In this document: positions 24,179-34,500 of the stretch, one piece after another
Layout of the letters: each line of letters begins with the position of its first letter
Position numbering within the stretch: the first letter of the stretch is position 1
Source of the DNA: Mangifera indica
Lineage: Eukaryota; Streptophyta; Magnoliopsida; Sapindales; Anacardiaceae
Assembly: GCF_011075055.1 (NCBI RefSeq)
Contig: NC_058143.1
Location: forward strand, 10,493,057-10,557,056
Reading direction: 5' to 3'
Length of the DNA: 64,000 nt
Position numbers and translations under genes: made by a program
Notes under the pieces: model-generated
The model's input: only the letters and a program-made list of their open reading frames with translations
What the model was told of the DNA's origin: nothing
Databases searched by the model: none

Positions 24179-24740
24179 ATAAGAATATTTTCATTCATGT
24201 AGTCCTTGCGTAATTAACATAAATTATAAGTTGAATAATAAAATATGGGATAAAGTGTTACTAATTAATTTAGAAAATTTGTATAGTATAATACACTTTG
24301 ATGAGAGTGTAAATGATGTTTTCCTAATAACTATGTAAGACGTGTTATTTTATTTCATCATCAGTTTTACCAAAAAGACCCCGAGAGAAAGAGAGAAAAA
24401 CCAAGTCTGGGTTCTTCAACAATCACTTCAAAATCAAGCCAAAATCAACCTAAAATCACCAATGAAGTCTGGTATGTCTAAACTTAATTACTATGTAACA
24501 ATTGTAAGTTTTAATTTCTTGAGAATAGAATTAAGGCAAGTTTAGGGTTAGTAAAATTCAAGAACAATGTTTACAGATACTTAAAGTTTCACATTAACTT
24601 GATGCATATTAAAATTAAGAGAATATTTTGCATCTTTATGTGAGTCTATATTATGAATTTCTTTGAATTACAATATTAGGCAGTATTGTGATAAACTGTT
24701 TGCCTTAATTTGGTAATATAAATTTACATGTTATACTCTT
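24179..24740 (+). repeat. Probable 3' LTR remnant of the Copia element plus intron-like DNA
   Basis: The position directly after the polypurine tract argues for LTR sequence. The 'ccccgagagaaagagagaaa' stretch near 24380 is compatible with a leader. The LTR end was not identified. The last part may be intron sequence that belongs to the ABCG pseudo-exon. Confidence 0.35.
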
Positions 24741-24750
24741 CATTTTGCAG

Positions 24751-24990
24751 CATATTCCAAAGTGTTGGGTTTGGTTATACTACTTAATGCCTATGTCACA
24801 ATATAGAGATATACACAAGGACATTCTTGTATTAGGCCAAGTAAACAGTTATTACCTTCTTTAAAGATTATTTCAAGTTTCACCATAATTGCATAGCATT
24901 TTCTGCATGCATTTGCTCCAACCATCCACTCTATAGGTTTTTATTCTTTTTTTAACATATATTGTATGATAGTTTAACTTTCAACATAGG
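24751..24990 (+). pseudogene. Decayed copy of the last ABCG33/37 exon
   Basis: The sequence matches exon 24 of the transporter at 8795-9061. It reads HIPKCWVWLYYLMP, then MSQYRDIHKDILVLGQ, then after a frameshift FFKDYFKFHHN, against [25 protein letters not shown] and [11 protein letters not shown] in the intact gene. About ten codons ([10 protein letters not shown]) are missing, and stops and frameshifts are present. The intron acceptor 'ttttgcag' is retained. The copy therefore arose by genomic DNA duplication and not by retroposition. It lies 15.7 kb downstream in the same orientation. Confidence 0.85.
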
Positions 24991-25052
24991 TGCATGATAG
25001 AAAATCCCCCCATCAAGCATGTAAATGTTACATAAACAATAAGCCTTCTATT

Positions 25053-25211
25053 TGTTACAATATATTCTAAATATATGGTTTCTTGTTATATATTATTGTC
25101 TATTGATTAGTTTGATTTTGTTTTCTTTTATAATATTTAAAACGTGTATAAATTCATGTATAATTTAGATAGTGAGATATATACAAAAATTATTCCCTTT
25201 AATTTTTCACA
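25053..25211 (+). repeat. Short 5' LTR of a Copia (Ale-like) element
   Basis: Begins TGTTACAATATATTCTAA and ends TTTTTCACA directly before a primer-binding site. The 159-base length, the internal TATAAA-like motif and the TG...CA ends fit the short LTRs of Ale-type Copia elements. The partner LTR was not found. Confidence 0.55.
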
Positions 25212-25223
25212 TGGTATCAAAAC
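25212..25223 (+). other. Primer-binding site (initiator tRNA-Met type)
   Basis: TGGTATCAAAAC corresponds to the usual TGGTATCAGAGC primer-binding site of plant Copia elements and abuts the LTR end. Confidence 0.6.
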
Positions 25224-25825
25224 CCAATATTGCCTTCCTCACCTTATTAGTTTAAGAACTGTTTTTTTCACCATTGAAAATAGGGTTTTCAAATTTTTTT
25301 TAAATTGTAGCCTTCACCTTTTACTTTGAGAATTGTCAATTTTACCCTAACACAAGAAGTAATTTCTTTAACTCGAATAGTACCTTGCCAATGTTTTCCT
25401 CCTTTTTTTCAATTGTTGCATAGTGTCTCTATGAGTTTCATATCATTGGATTTATGATTTTTTATTTAATTTTCAACACTATATTCTCTTTTCCACTATT
25501 GCTCTTACTAGTTCTTCTTTATTCTGACGTTTTTTGTGTTTCTTGAGTTATTTGGTTTTTCTGACTATTCCATCAGTTTTTGGTGATCAACGTGTACATT
25601 AGTGAGTGTCTTCCAATAGTAGCACTTTCTTGACATGAAGAACTCTTTTTCAATGACAAAACACACCACTTAACTTTCTAGTTTCACGCTTTTCTTTTCG
25701 ACCTCCTGTGACAAAGGGGACCTTTCTAGACTTCTAATGATCTAACTCTCCAACAATTCCATCTTTTACTCTAGTATCTCTAATAGGATTTTCAGCTTTT
25801 GAAAAACCTATGAGTTTGCTATTTA

Positions 25826-26001
25826 GGTGTTGTTTGGTTGCTTGGTTTATTTCATTCTTGGTTGGGATGTTTGGTTGCTTGGTTTATTTCACTCTTGGCT
25901 TTGGTTGTTTGGTTGCATATTTCTTGGATTAGGCTTGGATTATTATTTGTGTTGTTTGGTTGCATATTTCTTGGATTAGGCTTGGATTATTATTTGGATT
26001 G
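25826..26001. repeat. Degenerate tandem repeat, TTTGGTTGC-based
   Basis: Several copies of 'tgtttggttgcttggtttat' and 'tgtttggttgcatatttct' follow one another. The last two units (about 25906-25955 and 25957-26006) are nearly identical over about 45 bases. The array lies within the Copia leader/gag region. Confidence 0.7.
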
Positions 26002-26034
26002 TGTTAGACATTAGATTAGTTGCACTTAGTCTTA

Positions 26035-26330
26035 TAAGTAGTATTTGGACATATCTATAGATAAGATAAATATCTCAAACACTATCAGTAACATCTTTAA
26101 TGATACCAATTATGTTATTTGGGCTTAAGAGATATCCGACTTTCTTAAAGGCTGAAAACTATGACATTATGTTACATGGATAATGTTACCTTATCCGTGT
26201 ATATCGGAGGAGGTTTAACTGGAGAATCCTCTATTGTAGTCAAGTCAACCAAACGTACCCCCTTGACGGACTGGAAAATTATAATTTTGAAATTATCAGT
26301 GATCAGTATATATGAATATTTATATACTAA
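26035..26330 (+). pseudogene. Copia gag (UBN2-type) fragment
   Basis: The translation reads NISNTISNIFNDTNYVIW, stop, EISDFLKG, stop, KL, stop, HYVTW. This matches the 'LNGTNYxxWxxxMxxFLxGxKLWRYVTG' start of Copia gag proteins. It lies at the expected distance downstream of the LTR and primer-binding site. The continuation is frameshifted, and the element is cut off by the DUF1985 locus. Confidence 0.55.
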
Positions 26331-26543
26331 TTATAATGGATGTATCTCAACCTGGTTTGCAGTGGAAACATCCTCCTATAGGTCCTCCCCCTATGAACTA
26401 ATATCCATTGCCCTTTTGCTAGAGCTAGGGATATCAATAAATAACCACAACCGCTCATCTTGAAAAGGAGACAAAACATTTTTAAATAAACATAATAATT
26501 GGAAAGCTAAATTGTTCAATGATATTTTATAAAAAAACACTAC

Positions 26544-27037
26544 CTTTACGATCGAGGAAGGTGTATGAGGAGAACTCTCGATCGATAACACCTCAAGGCT
26601 AGTACCCTATACGAATGAAAAGAACAAAATGATATTTTATATTTAATATAAAATATAATAATTGTCATACCTTAGGTGGGGGATCTGAAACAACTAGAAG
26701 TCTGACCGATATGCCTCTATGAGCAGGACCCTATACGAATATATAAAATAAATTAATCAATGACAATTAATTAAAAAATAAAGTGAACGATAAATGACAT
26801 ACCTCATATTAGAGAGGTGATGTAACAGAAGGACAACCAATACCCCCTCGTAGCGACTACTCTAGGGTAATGTAACAGTAACTTGATCAGTGACATTTCA
26901 TAAAAAACATAATAAAAATATAATAACAACATTTAACATTAAATATCTGTAAGAAATTAAATATAGACCTCATGTGGTTGATGGGATTGTGATGACCTAT
27001 CAATGGGAGAGGTTGTCTTGATACTGTCATGTGTACC
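26544..27037 (-). repeat. Array of four similar mini-exon-like modules
   Basis: On the minus strand, four stretches of about 60 bases are each bounded by an acceptor-like (T)AG and a donor-like GTATG, GTAG or GTCT. They are 26969-27037, 26803-26861, 26671-26730 and 26544-26606, separated by 64-107 bases of AT-rich, intron-like DNA. Two encode clearly related peptides (for example GPAHRGISVRLL and GTSLEVLSIESS). They appear to be downstream exons of the DUF1985-like locus on the same strand. Lengths of 63, 60, 59 and 69 show that the reading frame is no longer kept in all of them. Confidence 0.45.
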
Positions 27038-27116
27038 CTGTATGAAATTAATATAGATGTCAGAGCAATAACAAAATACAATTTATATAAAGAATAAATG
27101 AGATGTGGTTTTATAA

Positions 27117-28590
27117 CTTGATCGATTGGAGCTGGACGTGTACATATGACGATTTTCTCCAAACGAGTTAGACGATCCTTTAATCGAGTCATCTGAGAGG
27201 ACATGTCGTCACGTAATTGAGTCATCTGTGAATACACCTCATCACAGAAACATGAAATCTCATGTAAAATCATAGTGCCCCAGTGCACTTATACAACATC
27301 TACTATGGATAGATTGGGTGATACAGACGAGGGACACTCCTCTGTGACAGGATGGGTGGCATGATCCTCAACCCCAAGAAGTGTATGGTCTTGGTTGTTA
27401 GGCTCTAAACTATAGAGGGACATGAAGGTTGCTCTATAACAGAGGGCTGAGTAGGCTTCTCAAGTGTCCCAGGTGTACCGACGAGTATATCTGAAGGTGG
27501 CATGACTAGAGAAACCTCATCTCTTATCGGGGGAGGCATTAAAGACCATAAGGAGGAATGCACATTCGACATATCGGTGTACTCACAGATGTCCGCATAC
27601 CATGGTAGAGCCTCCTCAATCGGTGATAGACGAAACAGAAATATGACATCATTCTATTCATGAAGATATATAACTCAACATAATTGTAATATTCAGTGAA
27701 TCAATTGACTCAATGATTAATGATTACATACCTAATCACTAGTGAAAATAGTGCCCATATGACTCTAAGTAGGAATGTCCCGCGTATGTCAACTAAACAT
27801 TCGTTGAGACGCATGGATATTAATCATATCAACCTAATCATACAAGGTGTCCAACGTCTCATATATTAAATACTGCAATATAACCATTAATGATTAAAAT
27901 AAATAAAATCGTATTTTTGCCGATTAATATATATAATCAATAAATTTAAACTTACTTGAAATACAAAAGAAAATCCGTAGAGGTCATATTTACGCATTTC
28001 AGGCATCTATCTGGAGCAGACTTTGTCACTCACCTACGACATCGACTCGTACGTCATCTGTCACACGACAATGCCCTATAGATATGAATTAAACCCATCT
28101 GAATGATCAACCAACTGTAAGTATTTGATAGATACTTTCTTTCGTCGATCATTCCCTAATAACACTATATGAATGCAGCATAGTAAGGCCATCTTGACGG
28201 TGCCAATGTCATCATCCTCTAATGACCTAGCTAAAAAAACATGATCAATGTCATGGTATTACACTTTCGAACAACCTCAAAAGTATGTATCTTTGATCTT
28301 ATATCTAGATGAACGAGGAATATATGATGAAAACTCAAACAGGTTGAATCTCACGTTAATCCCAAACCATAACTCATCTCTAACGGAGGGCTGATATAGC
28401 TGTCATAGGAGAAATGCATGCACCAATACTACGAAAAATTTGATATTAGGTAGACGAAGGAGATACCCAAAACATGTCCTCTCAAATAGTTGAAGCTAAT
28501 CTAGGGTCAGTGTTGACCTAATCTTAGACATGGTGGTCCGCCATGCATAACATATAACCTCTGCCTGAAAGTGGCTTGACTCATCGAGGA
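27117..28590 (-). pseudogene. DUF1985-like transposon ORF remnant
   Basis: The minus-strand translation, across stops and frameshifts, gives a block FERTCFGYLLRLPN...VVLVHAFLL (about 28500-28400), NVRFNLFEFSSYIPRSSRYK, and LARSLEDDDIGTVKMAL followed by VSIKYLQLVDHSDGFNSYLWG. This is the pattern of the DUF1985 domain found in plant Mutator-like and Ulp1-protease-carrying transposons. A downstream coiled-coil-like frame (27117-27288: SQMTQLRDDMSSQMTRLKDRL) probably belongs to the same gene. It is broken and not functional. Confidence 0.6.
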
Positions 28591-28749
28591 TTTTTAGCTT
28601 GCCTTTGACATGTTTCCTTTTATGAGAAGTATCCTATAAAAAATTAGAAAATTGGCTAGAATTTCATAAAAAAATGGATCCCTAAACAAATGTGAAAATG
28701 AAAAATGAAAAAACATAAAAAGATAAAAAATGGAAGACCAATCAAAAGA

Positions 28750-29760
28750 GAAATGAAATTTGAAATCTATACGTTGAAATACCTTAAAATTTTTAAATCA
28801 AAAAATGAATCGAAAATCTAAAAAATATGAATCGATACTCCTTAGAAATGAAAAAATCTGGAAAATAAAATTGAAATTTGAATCCTATATGCCGAAATAC
28901 TCTAGAATATCAAAAATCCAAAAATCACTCAGCAATCTGAAGAATACGAATCAATGCATCCTAAAATGGTGAAATTACCCCTTTATCTAACAGAAAATAT
29001 GTGGGTGGAACAAACTAATTAAACTTTGGGTGGGTATTTGGGTTTTTCATCTGGTATGGGTATGCTTTTGAGAATGGGCTAAAAAATGGGTGGGAAATAG
29101 TCTTTTTCCCTATCCTAAAATGATAAAATTTGAAAAGATGAAATTCAAATTCAAATTCTATACGTTGAAATACCTTAGACCCTAAACAATCAAAAATTCG
29201 TTCGAAAATCTGAAAATACAAGTCGATATATCCTAAAACGATGAAATTCAAAAAAATAAAACTGAAATTCGAAATCTATATATTGAAATACCTTAGAATG
29301 TGAACAATCAAAAAATCATTCAAAAATCTAAAAATACGAGTCGATATATCCTAAAATAAAGAAATTCGAAAAAACAGAACTAAAATTTGAATTCTATACG
29401 TTGAAATATCGTAGAATGTGAATAATCAAAAAATCATTCGAAAATCTAAAAATACGAGTCAATATATCCTAAAATGACAAAATTTGAAAAAACAAAACTG
29501 AAATTCAAATTCTATAAGTTGAAATATCTAATAATATCAACAATCGAAAAATCGTTCAAAAATCTATAAGTACAAGTTGATATATCCTAAAATAATGAAA
29601 TGTTGATTAAAATTTTGTTATTACATTGTAAAATGTGCCTAAAAGGCACAAAAATAAAAACCAAATGTTAAATACAAAAACTATATATCGAAAAACTCTA
29701 AAATAGGAAAAAAAAAAGATATCAAATTTGAAAAAAACTACACGTTTAAAAACCTTAGAT
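28750..29760. repeat. Tandem array, about 118-bp unit, interrupted by a TIR-element scrap
   Basis: Units share 'gttgaaatacctta', then 'atcaaaaa...cattcgaaaatct', then 'acgagtcgatatatcctaaaatga'. Copies begin near 28768, 28888, 29165, 29283, 29401 and 29520, and a worn one near 29686. Between units, about 28969-29110 carries the end sequence of the Mutator-like family (gggtgggaaatagtctttttccct). It is flanked by ATCCTAAAATG on both sides, but because that motif is part of every unit it is only weak evidence for a target duplication. Confidence 0.75.
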
Positions 29761-31560
29761 ATGAAAAATATCAATTTACCCCTTTAAAAAAATTCTATTG
29801 CAAACAGGTCCAAAATTTTTCCACTTTCCCTCAACAATTTTCTAATCTCTTAGAGCCCTGTAGTTTAAAAAAGTCAATTTCCCCCCAACCCATGGTTTTC
29901 ATGGCATTAGTCCACAGTTTGATGAAAAATTTCAATAAGACCCCTAGCAAACTACCCCTTCTTCCCCCAGTCCCTAGAATTTTGAAAAAGCTAACTTCCC
30001 CCCCAACCCATGGGCGATCTCTGCTGCTCGTGAGAGAATTCATTTGGTCCATGAGATCCACTGTTCCCACGGACCTGAGTACCAGTGATTCTAACCCATT
30101 TTCTGACTAAAAAATCATTGTTTCTGCCTTCGATTTTAACACAAATCAAATCTACATAACCTATAACATAAAACCCCTCAAGAAATTTAACCAAAACAAC
30201 CAAAAATCAAAACATTTTATAAATTGTTTAAAATCAGAACCCTAAAATTTCAATCCTCAAAATCTCTTTCAAATCTCAATAATCTTAATAATAAATTAAT
30301 TCAAATAAGAGTAGGGAAGATGTACTAATCTTCTTTGCAATTTTTGGTCGTCAAAAAACATGAAAATCGACAAAAATCGCTTCACCCATAGAAGGCCTGT
30401 GGGAGACACAAAATTCTTTAATTTTGTACAGTGAAAGCGTGGGAAAATAACGGGGAAAATGCGTAAAATTCTTGGTTTATATATGGGGGCAGTTTTGTTA
30501 TTTCATAAAAAGAGGGCATTTTTGTTTAAACCTAATTGTTTTGGATAATCTTTTTAGACCCCCTTAATTTAAGGCATTTAATATAATTTCCCATAAGAAA
30601 AAATTATTTTGGAGTAGAGATTTTAATCTATCACAAATTTAAAAAGGGGAAATAATCTTTAGATTCTGGGCTTCGTCGGTATGAAAGCATTTTCACCCAT
30701 CATAAAACTATATTATATATAGAGTTCATAATCCACATAGATTATCAAAGATTTGATAAAATTTTGGAGTTGAGAGAATTATACAAAAATCTCTCACTAT
30801 TTGAACTTATCCAAATGTTATTTATTGGATTAAAATTATTTTCAAAATTACTTAAAGGATGTAATATTAACTTAACAATCTTAGAGGCGAAAACAAAAGA
30901 GATAAAAAACAAATCACAAAATTCTATAAAAAAGGAAAATCTCACGTAAATTGATGCAAATTAATTAAAGTATGTTTTTTTATCAAGAAACAGAGCAAGT
31001 TGGTAAAATAAATTCTCCTACAAAGACCACAAAGTTTCAAGAGATTCTCTTGCACACAAGACCAAATTTAAGTTTCAAGAGATTCTTTGGCATACAAGGC
31101 CAAATCTTAGAAGCAAAGATTCACCTGCAAATATTCATCTGCAAAAATCAAAGACTTTCTGTAATATTCGCTTGCAAAGTTGCACAAGAGTTGCATTATT
31201 TCAAGATTCCCTGCAAGGCTGCAAGATTAGTTCAGTATTTCCCTTAAAAAAAAATCAAAACTTATAGTAATTATGTTTAAAAAATAGTTCAAAAGTTATA
31301 TCAACCATATTATTAATGTTTTAATCGATATTTCCATCTTCTATCCTGTCTCTATATATCAGTTTAAACCTCTTTATTTAATCACACTATCAAATACCCA
31401 CAAAAATTTTGATTGAGTATTCAAAATTCACTAATTTGGTACGTGCTTTATTCAGGAAAATTGTCTCAAAATATAAAGAGTTCAAAAGAATTGCTCAATA
31501 CAAAAAAATCCAACACCACCCTCCAAGAAAATGGCCTAAAGCAGAGTTGCTTTCTCCTCT
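29761..31560. other. Intergenic DNA without a supported gene
   Basis: At 29870-30070 the motif 'ccccccaacccatgg' occurs twice with C-runs, resembling repeat-derived sequence. The overlapping ORFs there (29831-30203, both strands) are not recognised. At 31020-31240 there are direct repeats of 'tttcaagagattct'. The ACLA 3' UTR probably occupies the last 100-200 bases. Confidence 0.45.
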
Positions 31561-31589
31561 AGCCTAACCTTTAACTAAGAATTGTAAAA

Positions 31590-34500
31590 TTATGCTACTG
31601 ACATTATGCAATCAATTGCCTGCTTGCAGATTCCTGTCATTGTGGCCTCCGGGCCATAAACCTGACAAATAAATAAATAAATTTTAGAAGCAAAGAAAAT
31701 TTGAGAGTAGTTAGCATTTTTTTACTTAGATGAAGCTCATTGCATACCTCAAGAGGTACACCTAGTTCCTCACCAAGGGTGCGCATCTTGGCCAAACCAA
31801 TCTGATAGTTTGGACCACCTCTTCGTACATAAATGTGCATTCTTGAAGCTTTTAGTTTGGATTCCTATCAGGAGCAGAGAGTAAGAATGGTGTGAGTCCG
31901 ATAGCTTGTAATGAAGGGAAACTATAAGTGGAACGCAGTTTATATGATTTTGACTGGATCATACCTTTTCTCTCAAAGCTCGAATAATTCCATTGAAAGT
32001 TGCAGCAACATCAGTGAAGTTAGCAATGCCACCTCCAATGAGAAGGGCTCTCTTCCGGCCATCAGGACCTGCAGTGGCACACTGCAACACCAAAGAAAAA
32101 GAAGTCAAGATTGGTTAGAAACTTGGAGAAATCAGGGCACTGAAAAGAAAAAAAAAACAAGTGAAAGCTATAAATCTCTTACATCAATAACGACTCTGGC
32201 ATATTGCAACACCTCCTCCGCGTTTGGAGCTCCACTGTACTCTGCATAGTTGCCTAACTCTGATGCATAACCCAAATCTCCAACCTAATAAAACCAGAAT
32301 TGAGTATGTTCTTGAAATTTGACCAATACATATAAATCCTTACAATCACAACTATCGAGAGTGCCCTCGTTATGCACAGAATATGGCAAGAGATAAGATG
32401 AACGAGCAATGACTTCTATTATATCCAAGCATACTTACGGTGTCTGCATAAATAACACTTGCACCACCTCCTGCAACCATTGTCCATATACGTCCTTTGG
32501 GGTTCAAAACAGTGAATTTCAAAGATGCACTTGTCTGTGATTCGAAACAAAAATAGGATGAAGACATAATCTTCTGCAGTGCAGCTGCAAAATTCCAACT
32601 ATGAACTGGAGCATGTAAGCTATTACCTTTTCATCCAATGCATGAATAAAGCCTTCAGTTGAGCTTAAGACTCTTCCAAAAGGCAGTGGAAACTCTATAT
32701 CACCCCACCTGAAAGCATAAGTTATTTAGATAAGATATTATTCTCAATGAAATATACCTGAGGACAGTAGCATGTCAGAAAATACAAAAGCTAAGAAACA
32801 GATAAACTTCTTAAAGTTCTTAAATGCAGCAGTGTCATCCAACTCTCCCCTCATATCCAGTGGATACGGCTCCCCATTCACCAATGTAAAGGGATTCATC
32901 TCCATGAAACTGAAGTCGAGATCTACAGAGAAAATTAGATTAAAGAAAGAAGTGAAAATTAGTGAATTTAGAGGGATTAGCAAAATTGGTAGAACATTAA
33001 AACTTCTAGGGAGAAGTTCAGGGTTCGAGTCTTTACCATACTTGTGAAATCTTTAATTAATTACTTACCCAAAAAAAAAAAAAAACACTGGTGAATTTAA
33101 CATGTTCTAAACATAAAGAGTTGAACAAAAAGTAACCCTCCCTCTTTCTCTTCTAGTCATCAGTAGAGAAACATATTCAATTAAATTTTATTTATTTTTT
33201 ACCCATCAAAAATCCTATTGATGATGCTAATAGCTATTGTATGTTAATGATCCCTAAATAATTTTGCATATGACTTCTTCCAGTGCTTAGAAAAACCTTG
33301 TCCTCAATGGTAACTTCCCACCAGAATGAGGTCTAACTGGAAATCAGCATACATAAACAACTAGATTAAACTTGAAAGAAGATTCTTAATCTCTTCCACA
33401 ATGTGATCTCACAGGTACACCAAACATCCCACAAGTATGAATGGAAGATTTAAGGTCTTAATTTTGCATACCTTGAAATACAGCAAAGACGCCCATTATG
33501 AAGTCACCAATTTTTCCTCGAACCTAAAATAATATAGAACTGAAGTCAGCAGAATACTAGGTGTGCATAAATCTATACAACTGAAAGAGAATGCATTGAA
33601 TGGTAGATAGAGCATAATGAAGGTCCTCAATCATGAGAAATATGAATGAAGGCCAACTGTTTCTGGCATCCAAGGACATTAGAGATGCTAATATCAATTT
33701 GACAAAAGGTATCAATTATCATATTACATCTATTAAGGACGAAAGTTCAGTTTGATATCTCCAAACACACTTATGTTGAAATTGTAAATAGCTTGGAAAA
33801 GAATTCACCTCCAAAGGAAGTGTAGCTATCAATGGGGCGCATGCTTCCAGTGTCATATGTTTCTCAGTTGGAAGGAATATAGTCTTCACCTGTTCGAATC
33901 AGAAACCAGATACAGATCAAGTTCTCAAGCTACATATTTGAGCAATGTGAAACATCAATAATGTAAAATAAGCTAGTGCAACCATAAAAAAAAAATAATA
34001 ATTTTGGTCATGCCTTGTCCCAGTTCTCTTCAATTTCAATACCACCACATTCTGAGAAGCTAATGGTGCAGCCAAGCCTTTCAGAGACTATTGAAAGGTA
34101 ATATTCTTGGTCATGTGGAACAAATGGTTCAACAATGAAAGTGGTTATGGGTCCCTTGCAACCACCCATCTCGACCTAATAAAATTCAATTCACAAGTTA
34201 ATGAAATGAGATAAATAACAGTGAGAAATCTCTGTTTTATGGGATTGACTGATCACCTCAGTGCCAAGGCGTCCTTTTACAAATTCAGCCACTTGAGCGA
34301 GATCTAAGTTCAAAGCTACCAAACCACTTTTCCCACGCTTCCCAAAAAGCATATCAGGCTTGACAACCAATCTTGAGGATGAAAGCCATGGTTCACTGTT
34401 TGTTAACTCTGTGAAGTCTGTAGATTGTGTCACCTAAACAAGAAATAAAATAATTAGTCTAAATTTACTACATTTTTCAATATGTTGAAAGAAGTAAAGT

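Noticed and set aside
29892..30110. 72-codon ORF containing proline-rich sequence
   Set aside because: It overlaps C-run repeats and frames on the other strand, and no family is recognisable.
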